From positions 14,517 through 78,516 of the forward strand of contig JAUQYB010000104.1 in the NCBI GenBank assembly GCA_030837825.1: 64,000 bases of DNA, given 5' to 3'. Position 1 is the stretch's first letter. The number at the start of each line of letters is the position of its first letter. The notes beneath the pieces are model-generated. The model saw only the letters and a program-made list of their open reading frames with translations, ran no database searches and was not told the DNA's origin. Both the position numbers and the translations under genes were made by a program. Below are positions 9,434-16,587 of the stretch, piece by piece. Source of the DNA: Albidovulum sp. Its GTDB lineage: Bacteria; Pseudomonadota; Alphaproteobacteria; Rhodobacterales; Rhodobacteraceae.

Positions 9434-9672
9434 CGGCAGGTTCCCGTCATGCGGTCGTCGAGATCGGCGATCCAGTTCGCCCAGTGCGGCGGAACGGCGG
9501 CGACCATCTCGGCGGGTGGTCGGGCGAGCCGGGCCTCGGCGTAGGAGGCGCAGCCAGCGTCACCAGCGCCCATCGTTGCGGCGCAGCCGGTCAGCAGGAT
9601 TACCGGCAGCGCGGCCATCGCGAACCGCGTCGCGCCCGCTCTCGACGCGCTTGCTCTCGTCTTCCATGGCAT
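9430..9672 (-). CDS. Rz1-like outer spanin lipoprotein (nested frame)
   Basis: An 80-residue protein starting at ATG 9672, with a basic n-region (KTRASASRAGATR), a hydrophobic core and a lipobox LLTGC, giving a lipidated Cys at residue 30 and a mature protein of about 51 residues. It lies out of frame over the 3' half of the inner-spanin frame, the classic Rz/Rz1 arrangement. The Rz1-type protein would sit in the outer membrane and bridge to the inner spanin at lysis. The same frame is open back to an ATG at 9789, giving a 119-residue version whose N-terminal membrane segment actually belongs to the inner spanin and is joined by a frameshift. It overlaps the DUF2163 start by 4 bp. Confidence 0.6.
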   Translation of the reverse strand: MPWKTRASASRAGATRFAMAALPVILLTGCAATMGAGDAGCASYAEARLARPPAEMVAAVPPHWANWIADLDDRMTGTCR

Positions 9673-9789
9673 CGCGTTCGGCCTCCCGTTTGCCCGTTCG
9701 TTCTCCTTCCACGCGTCCCCAGACCCGGCCGAGGATGACACCCCGACGGCGCCCAGAGCCGCGACCAGCCAGATCAGGAACTCAGCCAT
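9560..9789 (-). pseudogene. Inner-spanin (Rz-like) gene broken by a 2-bp duplication
   Basis: The gene begins MAEFLIWLVAALGAVGV (one membrane helix) and, after a shift, continues ILGRVWGRVEGERTGKREA to an end RLRRNDGRW, a charged periplasmic helix typical of small inner spanins in these phages. The shift lies at 9738-9741, where the minus strand reads GTGT. Removing one GT restores a 75-residue protein with an N-terminal anchor and coiled helix. The second frame has no start codon of its own downstream of a TGA, so it cannot be made as sequenced. The lipoprotein gene lies inside it in another frame. Confidence 0.6.
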
Positions 9790-9883
9790 CGTCCCGCTCC
9801 CCGCGCGCGGCGGCGACGCAGAGGGCGACGATCAGCACGCCAAGGCAGCCGCCCACGACCAGACCTGCGAGAAACTCAAGCAT
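9782..9883 (-). CDS. 33-residue single-pass membrane protein of the lysis cassette
   Basis: A very short gene from ATG 9883 to TGA at 9782-9784. It encodes MLEFLAGLVVGGCLGVLIVA followed by a second hydrophobic stretch and a charged tail (ARGERDDG). It overlaps the 3' end of the upstream membrane gene (9876) and the ATG of the inner-spanin gene (9789), so it is packed into a chain of overlapping lysis genes. It could be a holin partner, an antiholin or a spanin accessory. The overlaps and the clear membrane pattern support it as real, but it has no recognised family. Confidence 0.5.
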   Translation of the reverse strand: MLEFLAGLVVGGCLGVLIVALCVAAARGERDDG

Positions 9884-10106
9884 CGCCGCGGAACCCGCGC
9901 TCGATCCGGTCGCGCAGTCCGATCAGGCCAAGCCCGAGGAACATGAGGCCAGCGGGAGAGGCGTCGCCGCTGCCAGCAAGGAGAGCAACGAGGCGGGAAA
10001 GTTCTGCGAACGGGCCGGTAGCGGGCAGCGCCAGGGAAGCGATGCCGGTGAGCATGGCGAGCAATCCTGCCCACCAGGTTAGCGAGGTTGGACGGATGTA
10101 GCGCAT
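9876..10106 (-). CDS. Small two-segment membrane protein of the lysis cassette
   Basis: 76 residues from ATG 10106, chosen because it lies 5 bp after the lysozyme stop at 10112; a longer reading from 10163 would overlap the lysozyme gene. Two hydrophobic segments (LTWWAGLLAMLTGIASLALP and SPAGLMFLGLGLIGL) flank a polar middle, with a charged C-terminus (RDRIERGFRGDA). Size and place beside lysozyme and spanins suggest a holin or antiholin-like protein. This is inference; similar small proteins in Rhodobacterales prophages are mostly annotated as hypothetical. Confidence 0.6.
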   Translation of the reverse strand: MRYIRPTSLTWWAGLLAMLTGIASLALPATGPFAELSRLVALLAGSGDASPAGLMFLGLGLIGLRDRIERGFRGDA

Positions 10107-10111
10107 GGGGA

Positions 10112-10768
10112 TCAGGCCCTCCGGATCAGGGTGGAGACGAAGGCGGCCAGCCGTGCGAGCCAACTGGTCGGCGCGGTGGGTGAAGGCTCGCGGACCGGCG
10201 GCGTCGGCGACGGCCCGCGAGCCAAGGCCAGCGCCTCATCCTCGGTCAGGCGACGGATCGGTCGCGAGAAATCCACGCGGCCCGTGCGATCCACGGACCA
10301 GACCGGGATCGTGCCGCCGGGATAGCGGCCATGGCGGAACAGGTCGCGCTCGGCTTCCCGCCGCGGAATGATCGCCGCCGGGCGCCGCCAATTGAGAAAC
10401 GCGTCGGCGGCTGCAACGCGATTGCCGGCATTGAGGTGCCGGGTGAGCGCGGCCTTCGCGATGCCGCCGGTATTATAGTGGAAGCTGACCAGCGCATCGA
10501 ACTCGTGCGGCACCAATGGCACCTTCACGGCGCGCAGGACGGCGGCCTCATAGCGCGCGAGGTCGGCGCGGAAGACCCGGAACGCCTCGCGGATCCCGGC
10601 GTCGAGATCGGCGGGCATGCCGCGCGGCATGGTGACGGGATCGGGCGGCCCGGCCGCGGCCGTGTGGCCGATGCCGAAGGTCCAGACCTGTTTCACATCG
10701 AGATAAGGTCCGGGCACGAGTCCTTCGTGCCGGACGAGGGCCAGCAGGCCCCGGTCGGTCATGTGCAT
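10112..10768 (-). CDS. Phage lysozyme, glycoside hydrolase family 24
   Basis: 218 residues. Glu15 (RHEGL), Asp24 (YLD) and Thr30 keep the spacing of the T4 lysozyme catalytic Glu11-Asp20-Thr26 triad, and FGIGHT and SFHYNTGG are further family motifs. It cleaves peptidoglycan glycan strands for host lysis. There is no N-terminal signal or SAR segment, so export would need a holin. The C-terminal 50 residues are Pro/Arg-rich and end in a short hydrophobic helix (TSWLARLAAFVSTLIRR), perhaps membrane-associated. A second Met (10762) could also be the start. Confidence 0.92.
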   Translation of the reverse strand: MHMTDRGLLALVRHEGLVPGPYLDVKQVWTFGIGHTAAAGPPDPVTMPRGMPADLDAGIREAFRVFRADLARYEAAVLRAVKVPLVPHEFDALVSFHYNTGGIAKAALTRHLNAGNRVAAADAFLNWRRPAAIIPRREAERDLFRHGRYPGGTIPVWSVDRTGRVDFSRPIRRLTEDEALALARGPSPTPPVREPSPTAPTSWLARLAAFVSTLIRRA

Positions 10769-10772
10769 GGGA

Positions 10773-10904
10773 TTACCTGAGGAGCGAGAGGATCAGGATC
10801 AGAGCCGCGACGGCGAGGCCGATGCGCAGGCGATGAGCAAAGGCCTGCCGGGGGTCGGCAGGGTCGCTGCGAAGGGAGCGCGCGAGGCGGAGAAGTTCAT
10901 TCAT
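10773..10904 (-). CDS. 43-residue single-pass membrane protein, probable lysis accessory
   Basis: ATG at 10904 overlaps the end of the holin-like gene (10897), and the stop is 4 bp before the lysozyme start. The sequence is a basic amphipathic N-terminus (NELLRLARSLRSDPADPRQ) followed by one C-terminal helix (IGLAVAALILILSLL). Its position between holin and lysozyme and its tight overlaps support it as a genuine small lysis protein, possibly an antiholin or pinholin-like regulator. I know of no named family. Confidence 0.55.
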   Translation of the reverse strand: MNELLRLARSLRSDPADPRQAFAHRLRIGLAVAALILILSLLR

Positions 10905-11247
10905 CGCCGTCGCCCTGCTTGGCGCGGCGCAGCCGGGCGAGCAGCATCTCGATGAAGGCCGGCCCGAAGACCCCGACGAGATAGGCGGCGGACCCTGCAG
11001 CACCGCCTGCCGGGATCGCCTCGGGCGGCAGGCCCATCCAGCTCGTAATGACGGCCATGGAGAGGCTGCCCATCCCGGCCGCGATAAGCCCGCCGAGCAG
11101 GATGTGCCGGAGCGCATCCCGCAGCCGCATCTTCGTGGTCAATGCGTTCGTGGCGCCGCCGAGCGCGCCCCAGGCAGCGAGGATCACGGCGGTCGAGGCC
11201 GCAAGTTCGCGCAGCACGGCCGCAACGAAGCTGCCGGTGTCGTTCAT
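10897..11247 (-). CDS. LydA-like holin family protein
   Basis: 116 residues with three hydrophobic segments (FVAAVLRELAASTAVILAAW, ILLGGLIAAGMGSLSMAVI, GSAAYLVGVFGPAFIEMLLA) and a charged C-terminal tail. The SWMGLPPE turn followed by a Gly-rich segment and GVFGPAFIE resembles LydA-type holins. It would form the inner-membrane lesion that releases the lysozyme. It starts 4 bp inside the end of the DUF2460 tail gene, so the lysis cassette is transcribed with the tail operon. Confidence 0.75.
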   Translation of the reverse strand: MNDTGSFVAAVLRELAASTAVILAAWGALGGATNALTTKMRLRDALRHILLGGLIAAGMGSLSMAVITSWMGLPPEAIPAGGAAGSAAYLVGVFGPAFIEMLLARLRRAKQGDGDE

Positions 11248-11873
11248 CGCCGGATCTCCATCAGCGGAATGGAGGTGATCGAGCCGAGCCGCTCGAGGTC
11301 GAGCGTCACGTCCAGCACATCGGTGTCGAAGCGCACCGGCACATCGAACTCGAAGCCCGCGGTGATGGCGACGCCAGCACCCGGCGCAGCGCTGAAGGTG
11401 ACGACGCCTGTGGCGGTGTCGACCGACCAGCCGGAGAGCTGCTCGACGCCCGCCAGCGCGATGCGCACGCTGCCCGCCACCGGCTTGGCGATGGCGCGCG
11501 TCCAGGATTGCGCGCCGGAGGCGTAGCGCTTCACCAGCTGGAAGGCGGTCGTCGCGCCGTCGCCGGTGCCGATCGACTGATCGGTGGGCGATGGCGTGCC
11601 CGAAGGCAGGCAGGACTTGTGGTCGCCCCAGTCCTTGAAGCGGAAACCGTGGAGCCTACCGTTGCGCGCCTCGAAGAAGGCAACCACCGCCGCCAGATCG
11701 TCGGCGCGGCGAATGCCATAGGCGACGTCGTAGCGGCGACGCGAATTGGCCCAGCTGGCGTTCCTCTCCTCGTCGCCCGAGGCGAGCTCGACGATCTGGG
11801 TTCGCCGCTCGGGCCCGCCGTGCGCGCCGCGGCTGATGTTGTCGGGAAAGCGGACTTCGTGAAACGCCATCAC
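11244..11873 (-). CDS. DUF2460 tail protein (GTA gp12-like)
   Basis: 209 residues. FHEVRFP at the N-terminus, VAFFEARNGRLHGFRFKDWG (about residues 64-83) and a C-terminal FDVPVRFDTD...SIPLMEIRR are hallmarks of DUF2460, a distal tail hub component in GTA-like tails. It starts within the last codon of the tape-measure gene. In GTA-type clusters the next gene is DUF2163; here the lysis cassette lies between the two. A second Met at 11870 is an alternative start. Confidence 0.9.
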   Translation of the reverse strand: MMAFHEVRFPDNISRGAHGGPERRTQIVELASGDEERNASWANSRRRYDVAYGIRRADDLAAVVAFFEARNGRLHGFRFKDWGDHKSCLPSGTPSPTDQSIGTGDGATTAFQLVKRYASGAQSWTRAIAKPVAGSVRIALAGVEQLSGWSVDTATGVVTFSAAPGAGVAITAGFEFDVPVRFDTDVLDVTLDLERLGSITSIPLMEIRR

Positions 11874-14287
11874 ATGCCCCTCCGCCCGAGCGACACGGCG
11901 CGGGCGATATCGCTTGCCACCTGTGTGCGGGACTGCCGGAAGCTCTCGGCGTCACGGGCCATGATGGTGACGTTGACGCCACCGCTTGCGCCGTAGGTCT
12001 GGGCCTCCCGCCGCGACAGCACCCGCTCGCCGCGCTGCAGGATTGCGGGCACCTCATCATGCCGAAGCCCGGCCATCCCGCCGGAATGCAATCGCGGGGC
12101 GGCGGCGAAAGCCATGGCCGGGACCAGGCGTGAGGGCCCGGCCGATCCGACCATCCCGCCCGCATGCAGCACGTTGGCGAAGATGCCGCCCGCGCCGGCA
12201 AACACGCCGGAGAGCGCATTGGCGATCGGCCCGAGGATGAACCGCCGCGCCGCCAGCTGGGCGAGATCAGCGAGCAGCGAGGTGACAAGGTCGCGGAAGT
12301 TCAGCTTCCCGGTCTTCACGAACTGGCCCACCGCGTTCTCGGCGGACTGGAAGGCGCCGACGAGGCTCTGACCGATGTCGCCACCGATGTCGCGGGCCTT
12401 GCTGGCGTAATCGGACAGCGCCGCCGTGACCGCCTGCCAGCCGGTGACAGCAGCCTCGGTCGCGGGCTCCGCCGCAGCGGCGGCAGCCCCGGCCGCCGCG
12501 CCTGCATCTGTTGCAGCGCGCCCGGCTTCACCAAGCGCCGTCTCCAGCAGCTCGGCCGCGCCGGTGGCCTCGGTCAGCGCATCGGTACTGGCTTCGTCGG
12601 TGCCGCGCACCGCATCGCGCAGCGCCTGCCAGCTTTCCAGCGGCGCGCGGGCCCCTTCGGCCAGATCGCGCGCTGCGCCGCGATAGAGGTTCGCGGACTC
12701 AAGCGCGCGGTTCGCCGCCTCGGCCAGACCGAGATCGGGCGCGGTCAGCGGATTGTCCTCGAAGGCCCGGTCGAAGGCCGCCTGCGCCGCCGTGGTCGCT
12801 GCCGTCGCTGCGCCCTCGAAGCGGTTCTCGATCTCGCCGAGGTCGAGGTCCGGCACCAGCGAGATGCGCCGCTCGGACCCGAGGGCTTCGAGACCGGCGT
12901 TGATGCCGCCGATGAAGCCGTTGATGCGCGAGACCACCCCGTTCAGCATCGCCTCGACGCCGTCGACCAGGCTGTTCGCCGCCTGGAACGCCAGGTCCCC
13001 GATGGCGGCGGGCAGCAGACCCCAGATCGCCTTGATCGCCTCGTAGGCGCCTTCGAAGGTGTTCGCCGCGGTGTTGCCGAAACCGACCACGCTCTCGATT
13101 GCGCTCTGCATCCCCGACGCGGCGTCGGCCTTCAGGTCGAAGAACATCGCCGTGGCGGCCGCGCCCGCCGCAGCGGCGCCCATCCTGATCCGCTCCCAAA
13201 CCTCGACCGCCAGGTCCTTCAAGAGCGACATGGCCTCACCAAAGCCGCCCGCGCCGGAAACAAGCCGGGTGAACTGGTAGACAAGCTCGCCCGCGCCGAC
13301 GATCAGCGCGCCGATGCCGGTGCGGATCAGGGCGCCGCGCAGGACGACCAGCGTGGTGGCGAGACCGCGCACGGAGAGCGCTGCGGCGGCCATCCCCGCC
13401 ACCCAGCGGCCCGCGAGGAAGGCCGCGAAGGTGGCCGCGTAGGTGGTCAGGCGGCCAATGTTGTCGAAGAGCCCGCGGATCGCGATGCCCAGCGGCCCGC
13501 TGCGGCTGGCGACCGCCGCCATGGCATCCGCGACGGCTTCCAACGCGGGGGCTGCGGCAACCGCGAACTGGTTCGACAGCCCGCGCCAGACCAGCCCGAG
13601 CCGAGAGATGGCGTCGTTCGTCCGCTCGATCTGGTCGGCATCCTGCTCGGAGACGACGACCCCGAAGGCAAGCACGTCCTCCGTCGCCTGGCGCAGCGTC
13701 GCAGTATCGATCCGGCTCATCGCGATGGAGCCTTCCTCGCCGAAGAGCTGGCCCGCGACGGCCGCACGCTCGGCGGCAGGCACGAAGCTCTCGATCGCCG
13801 CGTTGATCTCGCCGACGCGCTGGTCCAGCGGCAGGGCGATCAGGTCGCTGGCGGAAAGGCCCAGCCGGTCGAGCGCGTCGGCGGCGGGGCCGGTTCCGGC
13901 GGCCGCCTGGCTCAATCGCCGCGTCAGATCCTTGGTCGCCTGCTCGATGCCGGACATCGACACGCCAGCCAGCTCGCCCGCGCGCTCCAGCGTCTGGATC
14001 GAGGCGACCGTGGTCCCCAGCGATTGCGCCAGCTTGGCCTGCGCATCGACCGTCTGCAGGCCGGAGCGCACCATCGCCACGCCAGCGGCGGTCGCGGCCG
14101 CAACGGCGGCAGCGGCGGCCACACGCACCCGCCGCGAGAAGGCCGCAAGCCGGGTGTTGGCTGCCTCCATCTCGCGGCTGAGCCGCCCGAAACCGCGCGA
14201 CCCGGCCTCGCCGACGCCTTCCAACTCGGCACGCACCTGCCGTCCGCCCACGGCCGCGAGGCGGACGCTGACGCGTTTCTCGGCCAT
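11870..14287 (-). CDS. Tail tape measure protein
   Basis: 805 residues, Ala-rich and mostly helical. An N-terminal coiled-coil region is followed by hydrophobic segments (about residues 280-330). The C-terminus has the lambda-type tape-measure signature with LHSGGMAGLRHDEVPAIL followed by GERVLSRREAQ. The protein sets tail length and probably takes part in DNA ejection. At 805 residues it suggests a short to medium tail if the usual length rule holds. It lies downstream of the tail chaperone, as in other siphophages, but the two are separated by an opposite-strand vapBC pair. Confidence 0.9.
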   Translation of the reverse strand: MAEKRVSVRLAAVGGRQVRAELEGVGEAGSRGFGRLSREMEAANTRLAAFSRRVRVAAAAAVAAATAAGVAMVRSGLQTVDAQAKLAQSLGTTVASIQTLERAGELAGVSMSGIEQATKDLTRRLSQAAAGTGPAADALDRLGLSASDLIALPLDQRVGEINAAIESFVPAAERAAVAGQLFGEEGSIAMSRIDTATLRQATEDVLAFGVVVSEQDADQIERTNDAISRLGLVWRGLSNQFAVAAAPALEAVADAMAAVASRSGPLGIAIRGLFDNIGRLTTYAATFAAFLAGRWVAGMAAAALSVRGLATTLVVLRGALIRTGIGALIVGAGELVYQFTRLVSGAGGFGEAMSLLKDLAVEVWERIRMGAAAAGAAATAMFFDLKADAASGMQSAIESVVGFGNTAANTFEGAYEAIKAIWGLLPAAIGDLAFQAANSLVDGVEAMLNGVVSRINGFIGGINAGLEALGSERRISLVPDLDLGEIENRFEGAATAATTAAQAAFDRAFEDNPLTAPDLGLAEAANRALESANLYRGAARDLAEGARAPLESWQALRDAVRGTDEASTDALTEATGAAELLETALGEAGRAATDAGAAAGAAAAAAEPATEAAVTGWQAVTAALSDYASKARDIGGDIGQSLVGAFQSAENAVGQFVKTGKLNFRDLVTSLLADLAQLAARRFILGPIANALSGVFAGAGGIFANVLHAGGMVGSAGPSRLVPAMAFAAAPRLHSGGMAGLRHDEVPAILQRGERVLSRREAQTYGASGGVNVTIMARDAESFRQSRTQVASDIARAVSLGRRGM

Positions 14288-14351
14288 CGGTCAGACTCCT
14301 TGCTTTCGCCGTACGGGCGTCTTACGTTTATGCCATCGATCAAGTGAAGGT

Positions 14352-14570
14352 ATGACCATGGCCGAGACCGCGACCCTGTCCTCGAAGTTCCAGATCTCGA
14401 TCCCCAAGGCGATCCGGGCGGCGCAGCACTGGGAAGCAGGGCTGACCTTTGCCTTCATCCCGAAAGGCACGGGCGTCCTGCTTGTGCCGGTGCCCAAGCG
14501 GGAGGTGCTGAAGGGGCTCGCGCGCGGCGCGTCCGCCACCGATTATCGCGACCGGACGGATCGGTTCTGA
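14352..14570 (+). CDS. vapB: AbrB/MazE-type antitoxin, VapB-like
   Basis: 72 residues from ATG 14352 (a second ATG is at 14358). LSSKFQISIPKAIRAA is the swapped-hairpin AbrB DNA-binding motif, and the C-terminal RGASATDYRDRTDRF is a typical toxin-binding tail. Its last base overlaps the toxin start (TGATG at 14568-14572). It should neutralise the PIN toxin and repress its own promoter. The 64-bp gap to the divergent tape-measure start contains the palindrome CCGTACGG (14309-14316), a possible operator. Confidence 0.87.
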   Translation: MTMAETATLSSKFQISIPKAIRAAQHWEAGLTFAFIPKGTGVLLVPVPKREVLKGLARGASATDYRDRTDRF

Positions 14571-14950
14571 TGATCCTCGTCGATACGTCGGCCTGGATCG
14601 AATGGCTGATCGACTCGGCAACCGGCGCCAAGGTGGCCGAGCACCTGCCCGAACAGGCGGAGTGGATCGTGCCGACCATGGTCCAGCTCGAGCTGGCGAA
14701 ATGGCTGACCCGCGAGGTCGGCGAGGACAAGGCGGATCAGGTCATCGCTTTCACGCAGGTCTGCCACGTCGTCCCGCTCGACACCGAGATCGCGCTGGCG
14801 GCCGCGGAAGCCTGCCGCGAGCACAAGCTCGCCACCGCCGACGCGATCATCTTCGCAACCGCCCGCGCACAGGGCGCGACGCTCCTGACCTGCGACGCGC
14901 ATTTCGAGGGGCTGCCCGGCGTCTCGCTGATCGAGAAGATCAAGGTCTGA
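14570..14950 (+). CDS. vapC: PIN-domain ribonuclease toxin, VapC-like
   Basis: 126 residues. The four acidic PIN residues are present: Asp5 (ILVDTSAWIEW), Glu41 (QLELAKW), Asp91 (ATADAIIFA) and Asp109 (TCDAHF). VapC toxins cut tRNA or rRNA in a Mg-dependent way and are held off by VapB. Its stop overlaps, tail to tail, the 3' end of the frameshifted tail-chaperone frame (14940-14950). The pair is read against the phage late operon, so it was probably inserted as cargo for prophage maintenance or exclusion of other phages. Confidence 0.9.
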   Translation: MILVDTSAWIEWLIDSATGAKVAEHLPEQAEWIVPTMVQLELAKWLTREVGEDKADQVIAFTQVCHVVPLDTEIALAAAEACREHKLATADAIIFATARAQGATLLTCDAHFEGLPGVSLIEKIKV

Positions 14951-15619
14951 CCCCCGGGCCGCCATTCGCGCTCAGCTCCTCGTTCAGCTTCCGCACCATC
15001 ACCGCCTCGATGACGGGCAGCAGTTCGGCCATGGCGAGGGGCGGCACATCGAGGGCGTCACCCAGCGCGAGCGCCGCCGACATGTCCCAGCCGATCACCG
15101 CGCCCGGCAGCACGCGCAGCTGGCCGCCGAGGCGGCCGACGAGGTCCCAGACCTGCCAGCCTTCATAAGTCCGAGGCCGGTTCAGCCGCTCCGGGCAGTC
15201 CGCGCACGGGCTCTGGCAGGCCTCGCAGTAGCGCTCGCCCCCGCCGAAGGACCATTCGGCGAGAGCGCGGAGGCGTTTTTTTCCTGCTCCAGCAGCAGAC
15301 CCTTGGAGACGTAGGTCAGCTGGAAGGCCTCGAAGATCGGCCAGACATCGAGCAGCGCGTCGATGGCCTCAGGGCTGGGATCAATCGGCTTTCCGTCCGC
15401 ATCGCCGATGCCCTCCCAGGTGAGCACCGCCCGCCGCGCGAGCGCCTTGGCGAAGGCGACGGCGCGCTCCTCGTCGGAGGCCTCCCCCGTTACCGCCTCG
15501 ACGGCCGGATCGCTGCGCGTCGCCACCATCAGCGCGGTGGTCAGCGGTCGCAACTGCACCCGGACGCCGGGGGCGAGGTCGTGCCAGCGCGGCGCATTGG
15601 TCAGGTCGAGCGTCAGCAT
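14940..15619 (-). CDS. Tail assembly chaperone, long form made by -1 frameshift
   Basis: The zero frame starts at ATG 15619 and would end at 15182 after 145 residues. At 15275-15281 it meets A AAA AAC, read as GAA AAA AAC. Slipping back one base continues into an open frame of 111 codons to TGA at 14940-14942, giving a 226-residue product. The extension begins RLRALAEWSFGGGERY and has a Cys cluster (CEACQSPCADC) and conserved-looking Trp-rich segments, unlike the zero-frame tail, which is low-complexity Ala/Arg/Ser. It lies between the tail tube and tape-measure genes, the position of gpG/gpGT in lambda. The two forms would chaperone tape-measure and tube assembly. Confidence 0.85.
15182..15619 (-). 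CDS. Tail assembly chaperone, short (zero-frame) form
   Basis: A 145-residue product without frameshifting. Residues 1-115 are shared with the long form and include LTLDLTNAPRWHDLAPGVRV and an EAFQLTYVSKGLLLEQE end. The last 30 residues are read out of the extension frame and are low in complexity. In siphophages the short form (gpG type) is the more abundant of the two. It starts 3 bp after the tail tube gene stop at 15622. Confidence 0.75.
   Translation of the reverse strand: MLTLDLTNAPRWHDLAPGVRVQLRPLTTALMVATRSDPAVEAVTGEASDEERAVAFAKALARRAVLTWEGIGDADGKPIDPSPEAIDALLDVWPIFEAFQLTYVSKGLLLEQEKNASALSPNGPSAGASATARPARARARTARSG
15240..15281 (-). promoter_or_regulatory. Programmed -1 ribosomal frameshift signal
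   Basis: The heptamer A AAA AAC (15281-15275) is in the right phase for simultaneous slippage of two tRNAs. After an 11-base spacer, CTCGCCGAA (15263-15255) pairs with TTCGGCGGG (15248-15240) around a TGGTCC loop, a 9-bp stem with one G-T wobble. A purine-rich Shine-Dalgarno-like GGAG lies just upstream (15290-15287). Confidence 0.8.
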
Positions 15620-15621
15620 CG

Positions 15622-16563
15622 TCAGTACACCTCAATGTCGTTGATCAGGGTTGCGGTGCACATCCGGCCGACGACGCTGTCGCGGGCGGCCTGCCAGTCG
15701 AAGGTCGCCTGCACGCCCTGCGGCCCGGAAATCTCGATGCGCGGGCGCGGCAGGTAGACGGCGTGCACGGTGAAGGTGAAGCTCCCGCCCGAGGGCAGGA
15801 CGTAGGTGAACTCCATCTCGCAGGCCTCGCCATTGATGGCCTGCGTCACCAGCGTCTGGTCGGCGAAGCGCACCTCGATCCGGCCGGTCAGCGCGGCGAT
15901 GGACGGGTCCGCCCCGTCGATGCGCCCGTCCGAGCGGATGGTCTCGATCCGGTCGAGGTTGTTGGCATAGGTGATCTCGGCCGAGACCACGTTGCCGAGC
16001 GCGGTCCCGTTTCGCGTTATCGCGCCGTTGAAATGGCCGAAGCGCTTCAGTTCCAACGCGGCGGGCGTTCCGGCGCTGGTCGTGGTGCCGACCGTCTCGC
16101 CCTGCGCCACCAGCCGCGCGGTGGCCGTGAGCAGTCCCGAGCGCTGCATCTGCCAGGTGATCTGGTCGAGCACGCAGCCGGAATACATCGCGTATCGCGG
16201 CACCTCCGGCATGCCGGTCTCGATCGACATGCTGGGCAGCGTCCACGACCCCGACTGGAACTCGTGGCTGTACGGCGCTTCCGCACCCGTGGTCGTGGGC
16301 GCGCCGAAGGCCGCCTTCAGCCAGAAGCCGAAGGCTTCGGCGTCGAGCGGCACGACGACATCGCCGTCCGCCGTGACCGCGTCCTTGATCGGCGCCAGCG
16401 GATCGCGGCCGTAGCCGAGAAGCTCCGAGTTGAGCAGCGGCTGCTCCGCCCCGAGCGAAGTGCTGGCGAAGGGCATGCGGGTGAAGCCGCTGGCGGGCGG
16501 CGTTCGATATGTCGTCTCGAACGCAAGCGCCATCAGCGCCCGCGCCCCCTGGGCTCGTGCCAT
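15622..16563 (-). CDS. Major tail tube protein
   Basis: 313 residues, rich in beta-strand and turn patterns (TYRTPPASGFTRMPF near the start, then EAFGFWLKAAFGAP). It has the look of phage tail tube proteins and is the gene immediately before the tail chaperone, which is the conserved order. The last 90 residues may be a separate domain (SGGSFTFTVHAVYLPRPRI), as tail tube proteins often carry an Ig-like addition. It would form the hexameric rings of the tail tube. Confidence 0.75.
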   Translation of the reverse strand: MARAQGARALMALAFETTYRTPPASGFTRMPFASTSLGAEQPLLNSELLGYGRDPLAPIKDAVTADGDVVVPLDAEAFGFWLKAAFGAPTTTGAEAPYSHEFQSGSWTLPSMSIETGMPEVPRYAMYSGCVLDQITWQMQRSGLLTATARLVAQGETVGTTTSAGTPAALELKRFGHFNGAITRNGTALGNVVSAEITYANNLDRIETIRSDGRIDGADPSIAALTGRIEVRFADQTLVTQAINGEACEMEFTYVLPSGGSFTFTVHAVYLPRPRIEISGPQGVQATFDWQAARDSVVGRMCTATLINDIEVY

Positions 16564-16587
16564 GGTGTTCTCCTCGGGTTGTCGGGG

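Noticed and set aside
12164..14347. Rightward frame of 727 codons opposite the tape measure gene
   Set aside because: Antisense shadow; the tape-measure C-terminal signature fixes the coding strand.
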